DNA of 64,000 nucleotides from Sipunculus nudus (taxonomy: Eukaryota; Annelida; Sipuncula; Golfingiida; Sipunculidae). This document shows, in pieces, positions 37,546 to 50,447 of this stretch (the stretch's first letter is position 1; each line of letters starts with the position of its first letter). Below the pieces are notes generated by a model. It was not told the origin of the DNA. It searched no databases and saw only the letters and a program-made list of their open reading frames with translations. The stretch is from the NCBI GenBank assembly GCA_026874595.1, contig CM049315.1:74290401-74354400 (forward strand). Direction: 5' to 3'. Position numbers and translations under genes: made by a program.

Positions 37546-39180
37546 GAAACAGTTCATTTATATATAACTGTACCTGTGACAAAGAGGACTGTATACAGTA
37601 TATGTCCTCTCAGTATTAACATTAAATATAGAAGGTTACATGGTGTAGACACTGTGCAATAAGAAAACTAAAATAACACTTTTCGCAATATAGAGAACAC
37701 AAAAATAAACACTTTATTATGAGAATGAATTTAAATATAATTAAAATGATTCTCAAGTGGAGGAAACACATTCTTTCAGACGACGTTTAAATGTTGATAT
37801 TGCTCAACAGGGATCAATATCTTAAACAGTATATTGTTTCAAATTCCAACCCCTTTAACTGTAACAAAGATTACTTAGGTTCTCGGCATCGGCTCAAGAT
37901 CGTTTTAAAAATCAGAAAATTAACCTAGTAGGGAATTGTCATATCCACCTCATCACAAAAACGGGTTGTTGACATTACACGTAACATAGTGGTTAAGGCG
38001 TTAAACAACATAGCAGTGGGCCTCGGTTTGAACATTGGCGCCTCAGTGACGAACTGATGGAATCTCCATATAGAATATCAGAGATTCGCTTCAGTGGGCT
38101 TAACGGCAGGTTATGACTTATTGTATTATTTTGTATTATTATTATTATCCTTATATATATATAAAACCTATGAAAGGTAGGCATAAAAAATGGTATATCA
38201 TTCTTGTATGTTTTTTTATCCATGTTCAATACAGTGCCAATTAACAACCGGCTAAGGTGAGGGGGCGAGCGAGAGAGAGAGAGAGATCAGTGGTCCAGTT
38301 TTCACTGTAAAAAAAGAAATAACCTTGTATATTCATGATATAGTTTAGTTACGAAATATAAGCAAGATCCTATTTAATTTGCAAGATTCACGCAGGACTG
38401 CGAATCTATTATATAGCCCTATTACCATTGTGTATATGCATCACCCAGACCGATTTTGTGGTGAAATACGTGCTGCCACTCTATATTTATTTAAAAGTAA
38501 CATGCAATGATTTTTTTGTCAGGAACGCCCTTTTTATACATTTTCATACTTTTTCAGGAGTTAAACCTTTTTTATGCTTTTGTTCCGCATATAACAATGT
38601 TCAAGCTGTTTACATGAACTCACTGAGAGCAGTAGACCTACTCTGTCAATCTTTCGTAAAAATGTCATTTTTTTTTGCGCTTAATTTCTTTGTGATCTTA
38701 TCAATGTTTGACAAAATCACTGGATATATGGAATACTGAGGAGCCATGCTATAGCAGTCCTCTAAACAGCAAATTTCATATACCTGAAGCTTTAGAAGCA
38801 TCCATGCTGTAAAGCTGTACAAAAATTGCGCAAATTTAACATTGATTTCTAGATATGTGGACCAGACGCTTGGACCGGTCCGGTCCACACTTTTGATCTG
38901 GACCGGACCGCTTACACAAATTATCGGACCGCTTATCCTTGGACCTGGACCTTCTTATTCATTTAACTGTTGCAGATTTTTTTTTATTTTAGTTTATAAG
39001 TTTCAACTGATGATCTAACCCTTATCATGGACAATGTGTTTATGTTTATTTTTTTTTTAAAGTTTTCTCAAAGAAAGACTCCTGAACCACAAAAAAACGT
39101 AAAAAAAACCAGGCAGAAGGTAGTTTTTTGTCAAATGTTAATCTAAACATATGTTAATTTATATTTTTAAAATGTTACCA
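37546..39180. other. AT-rich intergenic stretch
   Basis: Contains a tRNA-Ser/Leu-like fragment at about 37985-38045 (TAGTGGTTAAGGCG then GGTTTGAAC), a short GA run at 38270-38286 and a GGACCGGTCCGGTCC palindrome near 38872. No gene seen. Confidence 0.4.
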
Positions 39181-39800
39181 GCGCACAAAACCCCGGCACT
39201 ATCAGCCCACTCAAGAAAGTGGGGGAGGGGTAGAAAGGCTCCGGAGCACCGCAGCGCCCGACTGCAAATATAATAAACGGGCCGTCCATCGGATGAGGAC
39301 GTAAAATGGCGGTTCCGTGTCCAGAAGGGGATGGGCACGAATAAGACCCCATACTGTTTTTCGATAGAAGAGTAGGCCGGCAGTATGGAACCCGGCCCTT
39401 GAGAGTCAGCCATTTGGTGGATAAAAGATATGGAGATCCCGAAAGGATCAGGGACAAGGCTCAAAGACGTAAAAAACCGGGGGGGGGGTCCGGTTAGGAC
39501 CAGCAGGGACAAGGCTCAAGACATGATGGCACAAGCACCAGAGAAGGCTCCAGTGAGGCTCCGATCGAACGAAAACTGTACTTGGCCGATAGTGACAAGG
39601 CTCAGGGCGGGACTCACGGAAGTCCAGGGGTAGTCCGGTGGCCCTCGGACCTTACTGGGAGGTTGCGAGGCTCAGGCTCCCGGAAAACCTGCGGGATTCC
39701 CCGGTGGTAGGCTGTAGGCAAGGGCGGACCAGACCTAGCTAGCTGGCGTGTCAGTTCTGGCGACCTCAGTGCAAACCCACCCGAAGAGGCAAAACTTCGG
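39181..39800. other. GC-rich island, unclassified
   Basis: About 600 bp of markedly higher GC than its flanks, with internal repetition ('gggacaaggctcaa' at 39449 and 39507, 'gacaaggctcagg' at 39594). The frames are open on both strands but look like GC-bias artefacts. Possibilities are a retrotransposon 5' UTR or a promoter-like island. Neither is demonstrated. Confidence 0.4.
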
Positions 39801-39884
39801 ATTATAAACCCTAGTTATTGCCTGAACGGTGTAACGGGTATGGATGGACACACCAAAGCGTTTCTACTGGCCTTGCTATAGTGT

Positions 39885-39960
39885 TGTTTGCTTTATTAGC
39901 GAAGCGGGAGAACGGCTGACTTGTGTGTTACGGGTTCGCATCCAACTTCAGCCTTGTTTC
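39885..39960 (+). repeat. tRNA-derived SINE head
   Basis: TAGCGAAGCGGG (39897-39908) fits the Pol III A-box TRGCNNAGYNGG exactly, and GGTTCGCATCC (39933-39943) is close to the B-box. The spacing is tRNA-like but the arms do not fold into a clean tRNA. A MITE begins 16 bp downstream. Confidence 0.5.
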
Positions 39961-39975
39961 TTTTTTTACCTGTTA

Positions 39976-40280
39976 GGCCAAAATAAAAAAAGGGTATGGT
40001 TCTCAGGCACTTTTTTTCAGAAATCAATGCGGGCGGGCGCTTCGATAAAAATGTCAAATGATAAGGGAAAAGCATGTAAATAACAGTTTTATTTTGCTAA
40101 ATAAGTAAAAGCGCTACAAAACAAATGGAATTGCATGGTTTTATCTTCTTGAAAGAAATGTCGGAGCGGCAGCAGCTCAAAATTGGAAAGTTTTTATTGA
40201 AAATCAAAATAAAAAGTTTAAATGTGGTTTAAAATTGATGCGGGCGGTGCCTGAGAACCATACCTTTAATTTTTTTGGCC
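39976..40280. mobile_element. PIF/Harbinger-like MITE
   Basis: 305 bp with terminal inverted repeats of about 36 bp: GGCCAAAATAAAAAAAGGG then TATGGTTCTCAGGCAC at the left, and the inverse GTGCCTGAGAACCATA ... TTTTTTTGGCC at the right. TTA flanks both sides (39973-39975 and 40281-40283), as expected for the 3-bp TWA target duplication of PIF/Harbinger elements. Non-coding. Confidence 0.75.
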
Positions 40281-41382
40281 TTAAAAATGGTGGCTAGGGT
40301 CCGGGGAGTTGGTGTCGTGGCATTATGCCCCGCCCAGTTCACTTGTGTGACCCCCGGGATAGTTTCCCACGTTCATGGGGACAGAACGTTGCCCGAAGAG
40401 GAATGTCTATATAAACATGCTATATTTCTCTGTGAACATGTATTTGTTTATGACAGAAGTTACCTCTTTATAATTAATTACTTCCGCTGACATGTTTAAA
40501 ATCCTTTAATAATTAAATTTTTAAAAGCTGTTTGCTTAACTGGTATTAATTTTTGAAATAATATGACTCACTGTATGTACTATTATTGTTGTCATGGTAT
40601 AATAAATGCACCTATGTAACTATGGGCCTCACGAATCCATATTTCTTAATAAAACATTCATTCATTAATGGTCCATACATATACATAGTACATACGTGTA
40701 TGTTGCACAGTTGGTACCGTGGGGGATTGCCTCGCCCGCATTTTTATATCCAGCCCGCACTACGATCAAATGCTGTTTCACAGAAAAGGTCATTCACAAC
40801 GATGCTACAGGTGTTCATGACTGTCATAATGTGTGTATTGTCCTGTGGGGAAATCACGATGTACCTGCATAGGTGATGGTTGTAAAAATATTATTAATTA
40901 GTTTAATGGATTCTGTATGATGGCCTTATTCCTGTACGACAGAGGTTACTTGTATATTTCAGCCAGGTCTTCCTCAAGGCCAGACAGAGGACTTTAAAAT
41001 AGAGGGGGGGGGGGCAACAAGGTGTTAAGCGCCCCCTTCACCCCTAAATGCGCCTTTGTTCCTGTCTGTCTGTCTGTCTGTCTGTCTGCCTGTTAACTTA
41101 TTCTTCCAGGTATATTATACTTGCAAAAAGTAATGGAGCAATAACAAAGTTTAACAAATCAATAACAAATCGTTTGAACTATAGCTAAAATATCTTGGAT
41201 ATCTAGCACAAGATTTGAGGAGAGTTTTATAAAGATACAGAGGCATATACTGAATTGCTTTGTCTGTATGTACGCCTTTTAGCATATTAATACTCCTGGC
41301 CGGAGTGAAATCAGTGCAAATTTTGTATTAATTTATGTTATACCCCCTAAAGTATGTTTTATATTAAACCAAGCACAGTGGT

Positions 41383-41383
<1 letters not shown>
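40281..41383. other. Intergenic, no gene seen
   Basis: Contains a GTCT tetranucleotide run at 41064-41090 and a poly-G run at 41005-41013. Confidence 0.4.

Positions 41384-41440
<57 letters not shown>
41384..41440. repeat. (TA)n microsatellite
   Basis: Uninterrupted TA run. A second GTAT/AT run lies at 41618-41664. Confidence 0.95.
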
Positions 41441-41443
<3 letters not shown>

Positions 41444-41625
41444 AGTTTGTACCTGAAGAGTGAGCCGGCTCGAATGCTGCTCTCACGAAACAGATCTGTA
41501 GCACAAACTGATGAAGTCAAACTGACCGTACTTTAGTTATTTATAAACGCTCCTATACGGTAGAGCACTATCACCGCGATGTATTGAATTCACGCTATGT
41601 GAACAATACAAATTATGTATGTATG

Positions 41626-41669
<44 letters not shown>

Positions 41670-41871
41670 TTGATGACATTTTCACATATATATTTATTAG
41701 AAAAAAATTAATTTGTAAAACTTTTATTATTTTAAGAACCCAGTAAGGGCAACCCAGCATAAGTATTAAAACTACGTGCCAATATCGAATTAATATGTTC
41801 TCCTATTCTTTAATAATTTATCTTTAATTACTAAGTCTTTCATTTTCGAATATCATATATTGATGTAAAAT

Positions 41872-42070
41872 ACAGAAGCTGATCCAGAGGTGGGGGGGGG
41901 GATCCAGGGGGTCAGGAGCCCCCTTTTTTCAGCCGCTGCATCTTTTTAAAGGGGTTCAGACAAATTATTCCCCCTTTTTCCGGACCTGGGAAATTAATTT
42001 TAATTAGTTTTTTATTAGTCCTCGTGGGCTGAACCCCTTCCTTCCCTAAATCAAGGATCCACCCCTGATT
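41872..42070. mobile_element. GGATCCAG-ended MITE, copy 1
   Basis: Ends CAGAAGCTGATCCAG and GGATCCACCCCTG are inverted, with G- and C-rich inner tracts. Clearly similar to 44953-45150. Confidence 0.6.
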
Positions 42071-44338
42071 TTTTTAAATAAATAAATTCTATATTTTAAG
42101 CACTTAATAAGAGATAACCACTATTTAGATGGACAGTATTGTAGTACATGCCAATATCTCAAAAAAATATTCTTTCCTTTGTGCTCCTCTAACTTAAAAA
42201 AAGATACAAGATAGGCAAAACGTTTTTGAGATATTTTCATCTAGTTTAATAAAGTACTATTGATACTGGTCATGCCTGCTCAGTCAACCAAGCCCCAGTG
42301 CAGGGGAGTATATTTGGGACATAAATAAAGACACTTAGACACTATTTATGCATTAAATATATGTGTGTGTATATACACTATATATATAACTGGTATTTTA
42401 ATATTATATTTACATAAATATACACACATATTTGTGTATAAAAATCTTCAATACGTACCGGATATCGCTTTAGAAGTATCGCAATACGCACTGTACCCGC
42501 ATAGGCTGACCGATACCAGCCCTGTGAATCTATGCTTTATTTGGTTTTAGTGACATTTTGGACGACGGAAGGGCTGACCCACCTGTGTCCTATACATACA
42601 TGGATACGGGTGCTGCGGGCTCTTGACCTGAGTGAACATTATTTTATTGCTTATAAGTAATTACATTTTCTGAGCTGTTGACTTTATGACTAATTGCATA
42701 TAAAACACATACCAGCATACGGACTCAAGCAATCCTCAGCTTGCGTAGGTTACGAAACAGAAACAAGTTGTACACATAAATAAGTCAAAGGAGTTCATTA
42801 CTAAGATACCGTGACGGTCGCACCCTAGTAATGTGTGCACTGGAGCGACACTGTAACCTTGGATACGTAAAATGACAATTGGTCGTTCTGTTCTCGCCCA
42901 AGTCGGTGTGGTGCGTAAACGTATATTCTTTGTGTCGTTTGTATACTCATTCACACAAACATTCATTCGAAATAAAAGAACTTCTTATGACATACAGTGA
43001 GGTATTCAATGTTTTTCAATGTTGAAGTATTAGGACTTGCTTAAATGAATGCATGATGTAAGAATGCATATTATTGTATTGATGTCCACCGGTGAAAGTG
43101 CATATAATTTTCATTTTATTTCAGCTATATATAGTACATGAATCTGAGTATCTGTATTTGTCAATTTTCAAGCCATGGCACACTTAGTCATCTCACCAGT
43201 TCATCCTGTAATTACTTGTGCCAAGGTACCATTTCCAGCGTTTTATAAATTTCAAGATTTCAAAAGAAAATACATCTTACAGGAAAAAGGGAAAATTGAC
43301 AAACTGAAACTAATATTTCAAGGAACACCCTCCCCATGGCAGAGGCTTGCATTCCTTAAAATGCAGATTTCTAGTTTGCTATTTTTTTTCGAAATAGTTA
43401 TATTTGCATTTTTAATCTAATTTTATATGAGCCCTGTTATGAGTAGATGGGATGCTCTGCTCTTTTACGTCTTTTATCTTTTAGGGATGTAATTTAAAGA
43501 TTATAAGCAGTATATTTGTTGTCGTTTTACGCTCTCGTAATTGGGCTTGAAATTCCCTATAAAGAAGGTATATTATTTGTAGCATTTTCATGAATACATC
43601 AAAACTATGAAAAATATTTAACCATATTCCACTGATTTTTATATAAACCAATATGTCAATTCCTGACAATATCAGTTCTCCGAGTTCTCCTCCCCCTTTA
43701 ATTAACTCTCTGGATTTAACAAAATAGATATGTAAATAGATATGTAACAAGAGATGTCTGTAGGGGTAATTTCGTACTTATGAAAACCAAAGACAGAACT
43801 TTACAAAACTTCATTTGTATACTCAGGAATTTTTCACTGGAACAGACCCGCTACTCAAATCCATGAAGATAAAACGTCTCTTTCAAGAGAATGTTGAAAC
43901 GCACACACCATGCAGAAAAAAAGTAGATTCGTTTAAGTTTTCAAACCTATTATATCCATTATACGATTTTACATGAAAAGTTTTAGTGTACGTTTTCAAA
44001 TAAAGATACTTATTCATCCATGTTATACTTATAGCTTTTTCAGATAGCCTATGTAGTAATCAGATATCTTTGATCGTTTGATCTTTGATGTTCTCTATGT
44101 CATTCATGTTATCTACTTCCGTATTGAATACTATAATATCTATATGTCAGTTCTATCAAATATTTTAAATTGTAGAAGGACCTCATTGATGAACAGCGCT
44201 TTCTGAATGAGCTGTATTGTTGAAATATGTTGTAACGAATAGGACGTTGGCATTTGTTTCAGCTAAATGGAATAACCAATGCACTTTCAAAACACTCAAA
44301 CAATCAAACAACACAAGCGGGTTACATGGACATGACGA
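42071..44338. other. Intergenic downstream of the methyltransferase gene
   Basis: Only a fragment of the GAATGCAAGCCTCCGCC family in reverse (about 43315-43375, with GGCTTGCATTC) is recognised. No gene. Confidence 0.4.
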
Positions 44339-44344
44339 TTTATT
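44339..44344 (-). terminator. AATAAA poly(A) signal of the methyltransferase gene
   Basis: Canonical hexamer on the minus strand, 57 bp past the stop codon at 44401. Confidence 0.55.
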
Positions 44345-44400
44345 CCAGAGAGATCGATCCATGTGGGCGATAACTGACTTCATTAACTGGTTGATTAACT

Positions 44401-46639
44401 TCATAGGTTTGGTTTTCGGATGATGTGCACATCGCTCCGGATATACAATAAATATTTTCCATTTTCTTCTATGGCGACCTCCTGCAGTCTCTGGATGAAG
44501 GCCTCTACCAGTTCCGGCGGCGCGTTCTCCCGGAACTTGTACACGTGGGACAGAAAGTCAAGGAGCAGGTTCCCGTGCTCATTATCGTCGAAAGCAGTAG
44601 CTGCAAAAGAAACAAAAATAATTAAGCCACGATGTCCCTGCTTGAAGCGAGCTATTTACTTACCCTTTCTATAGCATTCATGTGAGTTATAACCTATGCC
44701 CTCATTATAGAACTTATGTGGCTTCTGGCTTACTTCCGTACAAATTACCGAACTATAGTTCCAGTTGACACCATGTGCACCAGTACACCAATATACCATG
44801 AATTGATGTTAGGTTGTTCAGAAATATTACAAATATTGGAGGCCAGATGCCTTTGCACTTTACTTTGGAAAACAAAAAAAAAGATGATATGTTTAACTGG
44901 TTAGTTCTTTTTACATAAATAACCTTTTTGTAATTAAAGGAACATATAGTACAGAAGCGGATCCAGGGGGGGGGGTCCAGGGGGTCCGGACCCCCCCTTT
45001 TTCATCAGAAACAACGTTTTTTTAAGGGCTTCAGACAAACTTTTGCCGCCTGGACCCCCCCTTTTTCAGACCTGAGGACCTTTTTTTAGGGTTTTCATTT
45101 GTCCTCCTGGGTTGGACCCCCCCTTTTCCTAAATCCTGGATCCGCCCCTGTAGTATACAATACTTTTAAAATGACTTTCAAATTCACTTCATAGTTAAAA
45201 TAAATTATCTTTAAGTGAGTGATGCAGCTGGAAAGCTGCGAAAGTCTAAACGAACTTGATTTAGTGAAGCTAGACTTACTGATGTCTACGACGGAGAGAA
45301 TTTTCTCTTTGGTGTAGGGGATCCCTTGTTCCTGCAGCGCCGCGTCTATGTCTTCAGCACTGACGTACTCTAGTGTAGGGAGGCGGTCCTGGAACTCTCT
45401 CACCACTTTGCTGAAGCCTTGGCCTGTAGAAATTGCATGGCTAAATGTTATACACACAAAAAACATGTTTTATGTTGACTCAGTATATATAACCTTCAAC
45501 AGAAGTCTATACAGATTAAAGAAAACAAAATAGCGGATTTATTATCTAACACCTAAAATACCAGTGTATATTTTAAAATAATATTAACATTTTGTGCATG
45601 TGACTAAATATATAAGAAAAATGGGTATATCATACACCGATAATAACAGGGCTACCAGCGAGCTGCTGAAGAAATGTCTGAATTTTATAGAAGCATTTGA
45701 GACAAAACTATAAGAGTTTACAGAAATTTCAAATCAATTATTGTTGGAAAAATACGAGTTTTCATCGCAGAATTATGTTTTATTTTATCACTTACCATGG
45801 CCATATACGTTTTCGAGCAGAATTTTAAGGCGTGTTTAATTGATTCAGATGGCTGTACTTTTATTAATGCAATACTTATATGCAAATGTTTCAAAAAAGA
45901 AAGGTCTAAAACGATAATGATTCAGTAATTACATCAGCCATAAATACATGACTGACGGACCTCTTTTAGATAAACGGAATTTTATTATCGACGTTCAGGT
46001 GGTATATTGGCTGTCGCTAAGGAAATGTAAGCGTTAACGGAAGCCCTGTATTAAGTTAGTAGAATATAAAAAATATAGATATGTGTATATATAAATAGTC
46101 ACTTAGCAGTATATGTATATAAATAATTTGTTAGCAAGTATACTTATCTTATACTTTTAAAAATCTTGATAATTAATTAAGAAAAAGACATTGTTTTTGC
46201 TTGACGATTTTTCTTTAATATTGTTGAATAAAGGTTAAGAATTTTATAGATTGATGTTGTTCCTCTGACGATCGGCACGAGATCATCAAATATTTGCAAC
46301 CTCGGATATTTTTAGAAATTATTATCATAAACGTTATCACTGGTCTTCGAGACCCGCAGAGATATACAAGTTTAAAGTGTCTCAATCAGTATCTTTCTGA
46401 ATTGCTTACTCCTCAATACTTTTCATTATCTGTCACTCGCACTTTCTGCTTAGACCACAAAAATATATTATAAAAATACACCCAGGAAGAGGCATGATTT
46501 TTACATAATCCACCGCGGTTGCGACCAAATAATTTAAATTTTGCCCATTTGCATTGATAAAACAAAGTGCGGTTCATTTCGAGCTTGCATATGCTGCATT
46601 ATGTAACGCACGTGATGACGCTATAAATTCTCTGACGGG

Positions 46640-46720
<81 letters not shown>

Positions 46721-49700
46721 CGGCAGCACCAGTAAGCAAGATAAACAGGATTTATCGTTCATTTACTTAACAGAAAAACCTGAATCTGAAACAAACAACA
46801 TGGCGCTAAAATACCACCAGATATTTTCCTCTGTCAGGAGTGTATGTGTTCATGTGCGTGTGTTTATGTGTGTATGTGTGTGTGTTTATCCAAAACACAA
46901 CTCATGCAATCATACATGGAACCTTATGAAATTTTCAGGTCATTTCGGAAATGGACGACAAAGAATCGATTTGATTTTGGTGTGGATCCCGCACAATACG
47001 TCGTCAAGGAAAATTCACAAATGTAGATTAACTTATGCACGAAGGAACCTGGGCATATGGGCCGAATGATTGAATGCAAACACGGTTTTGCTAGTATTCT
47101 ACAATAGGGAGCCCTCACACGGCGGAGGCTTGCATTCTTAAGAATAGTTCCCCCTCTTACCTAACCTGAAAAATTGGTGATGCTGAACAGGATGCCCCCT
47201 GGTGCCAGCAGATCGAAATAAGCATTTAACGTCTCCGGTAAATTTTTAACAAAGGAGTACAAGCTGTGAATGAAGTGAACTAGGTGATACGTGCTGCCCT
47301 CTGGTAACTTTTCAAGGAAATCATCGGAAAGCATTTCCTCCATCTGAAAACTGACGTTATGGTTGCTCGTCTGGTTGGCGACATGATTTCTGAAATACTC
47401 ATTTTCGACATCATTGGGTTCAACCGTTGTGTAGTGGATACTTTTGTACTTTGGTGTCAATTTCTTCAGTATAATGTCGTCCAGCTCCCCTGAAATGGAC
47501 AAAAGAGATATGAATACTGTAAGTTGCTTCATATTTTTTGGGGGGGAGGGGGGGGGGGGGGTCAACATTTCGCGATTTCCACTTTTCCAGTTTCGCGCGA
47601 GGCTTCGATTTTCGTGATCTCACATAATAATAATCTAACTAATATACCATTTATTGTATGAAATATTAAATACGCTAAATGCTTTACCTTATATAAGGAC
47701 CAAAGGAACACTGAAGAAATGAAAATTCGTTTTAATTATAGGCAGATAATGTAAAATGTATTACAGTAGAGCGCCGTTTTTTCCGAAAATTCGTTTCCCG
47801 AAATTTTATATGGAGAACCGTAAATTCATTCATATTTACGTAATATTTTTCAAGCATGTAATAACCTAATCTTATTTTTTTTTCTGTAATTACGAGTCAC
47901 CGGGCCGGCAGTCAGGTGTTTAAGCCCAGTGTTGACCTTAATTAGTTCTATGCCGATGTTGTCGCCGGGGCTAATGTGTGAAAACTACAGTTGGCCGCGC
48001 AACGTTAGCCTGCCTATACCCCAAGAGAGCGGATGAACAGTTTATCCAGGAGCACTTGTATCAGTCTTTGACACAGGGATAACAGAACTCTGTTAATATT
48101 AATAAAGTCAGGCATAATTAATGTACATGAGGTGTCACTGAGACTAAAGTTAAAATGAATGTTCACCTGTGTGGTTTTTGGCGTCTATTTCAAGAAGGTT
48201 TTATATTCGCGATAATTTCTTTTCGTGAATAAAGCGAATTTAAAACCAACCAGAACAAAAAGCCGACCATGCACAGTATACAATGAAATCTGACATGACA
48301 TGAAAGGCTGGCAACAACTCCCCTATAACGAAAATCCCGTTACCACGACCACTGGCTGGTCCCAGAGGTTGTCGTGTTACTGAGATTTAAATGTATATAT
48401 GACTTTGAGCCCAGTATTGATTTCTCAGTTTTCACCTTCTATTTAATGTTTTCAACATTTCTTGTAGATTAAACAGGAATGTAAAAGAGTGAATAGACGT
48501 AAATTACACAGCACAATGTGTATTAAATAACTGCATGACAATTTGAAGATGACATGGGAATAGGGTTTTAGGAAGTGCCTTGCTTATATTCCCGCTGTAC
48601 CAGAATACGCGCAACAAAATTATTAGACTGGATTGTCTAAACAAAAATATTTACAAGTTAATCTTTTAGAGCCTGTTTAATTTTTATAGGGAATCTGGAT
48701 ACAAAATACATTTTCTCATTTCAATTATTGAAATTCATATTAAACCCATTTCAGTCTAGTTTTTAATCCTGCCATAAATCGAGAGATACAGCCAGAGAAT
48801 CAAGCATATTGTATCTCAAATGACGTATACTTATTAGAAAAGCAGGTATTACGAAAGCTATATAATAAGGACAAATATTTTGTTATTATTTAATTAATGG
48901 AAGGCTTAGAAGACGTCTCCATATCGTCAGTAAATACATAATGTTATTTTATAATGTTTTCATGGCATATGGGTAAGGACAGGTTCGTAAAATAGACAAA
49001 TAAAGCTCTATGCTCTAAACAAAAAAAAAAGGACGTGAGCGACGGATTAGAGAACTTGCCATTAACAGGTGGGAACACAAACTATCATAGCGCTTATTAT
49101 TCTACGTTTTCCTCCCAGAGGTCGTGTCTTCCCAAAAAGAAATCTTCCTGACAGGCACTGCATGTGAGACGACCGAAACTACCCATTTCAACTGTCAAAC
49201 TTTAAAATCAAAAACTTTTACCTTTCAAGGAAACATTTCACATGCGTAAAAAAATATTACTTCTTGCGTGAAGTCCTTACAACAAAAACACAGATGTTTA
49301 AGCAAGTTGCCTTGAAACAATTCTTATACAACGCTTTAGAATAGACTACATTACCATCTAGACTAGATTTATATCTACCCCATCGTTGTAATTAGCAGCC
49401 GCGGTGCATTGTGGGGGTCAGATTGTGACGTCCAAAAACTGTAAACAGCAGAGTCGTTTCTGGCCAGTGTGATTTATCTATTCTGCATAGATCACTAAAA
49501 TTTAACAAAATATGTCAATGAGAGTTTACGAGAATTATTTTACAACATAAATGTGTACCTTGTCCAGTGCCCACTGACAAAACTCGCAGCTGGTCGGAAT
49601 CGGAACATGTAGGTGTCGCTAACTGTAAGATGTGCTCATTCAGCCAGTTCCCGCACTTTTCCTTCTGTGTCGACTTTCGCCGGAAGAAGGGGAATGCGCG

Positions 49701-49736
49701 TGCGTAGTGCTCATGTCTTGTGAAAATGTTTTCCAT
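44401..49736 (-). CDS. HNMT: Histamine N-methyltransferase-like protein
   Basis: SAM-dependent methyltransferase of the HNMT family; the vertebrate enzyme N-methylates histamine in the cytosol. Coding exons on the minus strand: 49736-49559, 47489-47166, 45423-45280 and 44600-44401. All have GT-AG ends with phase 1 at every junction, 846 nt and 281 aa (human about 292). The start MENIFTRHEHYARAF resembles the human N-terminus. SAM motif I is VLSVGTGQGE at residues 52-61 and is split by intron 1. The post-II acidic VEP is at 82-84. An L-L-A-P-G-G-I-L strand follows near 153-160. The third exon's DIDAAL...LSVVDI and the final F-D-D-N-E-H-G-N-L-L-L-D-F-L and A-P-P-E-L segments follow human HNMT order. 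Intron 3 contains a MITE. Substrate is inferred: invertebrates often have several HNMT-like paralogues not shown to use histamine. Confidence 0.8.
44953..45150. mobile_element. GGATCCAG-ended MITE, copy 2 (methyltransferase intron 3)
   Basis: CAGAAGCGGATCCAGG at the left and CCTGGATCCGCCCCTG at the right are inverted termini, flanked by TAGTA on both sides. The inner G and C tracts pair. A CAG-type terminus suggests hAT ancestry; the 5-bp duplication is short for that group. Confidence 0.65.
46643..46719. repeat. (TA)n microsatellite in methyltransferase intron 2
   Basis: About 38 TA units. Confidence 0.95.
46830..47150 (-). mobile_element. GAATGCAAGCCTCCGCC family, reverse copy (methyltransferase intron 2)
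   Basis: The reverse complement begins CTATTCTTAAGAATGCAAGCCTCCGCC and aligns with the + copies. Its end is only 16 bp from the donor side of exon 2, so the repeat lies almost against the splice site. Confidence 0.6.
49020..49470 (+). repeat. Dispersed repeat H, copy 1 (methyltransferase intron 1)
   Basis: Aligns with 58320-58735: 'ccagaggtcgt', 'catttcaaggaaac'-like, 'gttgccttgaaacaatt', 'ggtgcattgtg', 'gtcagattgtgac', 'aaacagcagagtcgt'. Same orientation, no terminal repeats seen. Confidence 0.55.
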
Positions 49737-49767
49737 GTTGGCTCTGTCACTGAACTGAACAAGAATG

Positions 49768-49797
49768 GACTGAACCGTGATAGCGCGAAGTTATATA
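49768..49797 (-). promoter_or_regulatory. TATA box and initiator of the methyltransferase gene
   Basis: TATATAA at 49797-49791 and the initiator-like TCAGTC at 49773-49768 are 26 bp apart (TATA start to initiator A at 49771), the expected spacing. The implied 5' UTR is about 35 nt, with no upstream ATG before 49736. Confidence 0.6.
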
Positions 49798-49931
49798 GAG
49801 GTGAATAACCATAAAATACTGGCATCGTAAATATAGGGGTCAAACTGACTCATTAAAATACAGTTTAACTTTACATGTTGGTCCACGTACATATATGGGT
49901 AACAACAGGCCTATCAAAAGGCTACAGGTCT

Positions 49932-49934
49932 CTG

Positions 49935-49982
<48 letters not shown>

Positions 49983-50012
49983 CCCCCCCCCCCCCCTCTC
50001 TCTCTCTCTCTC

Positions 50013-50069
<57 letters not shown>
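49932..50069. repeat. Compound (CT)n-poly-C-(TA)n microsatellite
   Basis: CT run to about 50013 broken by a 14-C tract, then TA to 50069. Confidence 0.95.
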
Positions 50070-50071
<2 letters not shown>

Positions 50072-50447
50072 TGCTAAATATTCTCAACGTTTCATATTTA
50101 TTTTTGACTAATACCACTTGTGTCTATCTTAGTCACACAAAATCTACGTTTACTTTGCTTGATTCTAATATTAACTAATTTCAACGTTGCTCATAAATCA
50201 TTCTTAATGTTATTGTTGAGCCGTTTTTTATGCATGGAATCACATTGCCTCATAATTTCTCATATTTTAGAGAAATAAAACTTATGTTTATAGACTTTAC
50301 ACCGTCTTGTCTGGTTGGTGCATGATTGTTACAATCGTGGAAGAAAAGTAAGAAAAACGTAAGAAAGTAGATGAACCACCTGTTTCTTATGGTAAACTTA
50401 ACCAAGCGTAAAATGCAGTTGTAATTTTTGACGTTATCTTTATACAG

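Noticed and set aside
37985-38045. tRNA-Ser/Leu-like sequence
   Set aside because: An A-box-like TAGTGGTTAAGGCG is present, but the B-box is degraded and no cloverleaf closes, so a working tRNA was not called.
39159-39633. Several open frames in the GC-rich island
   Set aside because: Frames are open on both strands at once, with proline/serine-rich bias from GC content. No domain is visible.
46554-47069. 171-aa frame through a TA run and a dispersed repeat
   Set aside because: The YIYIYI stretch is the microsatellite, and the rest is the reverse copy of the GAATGCAAGCCTCCGCC repeat.
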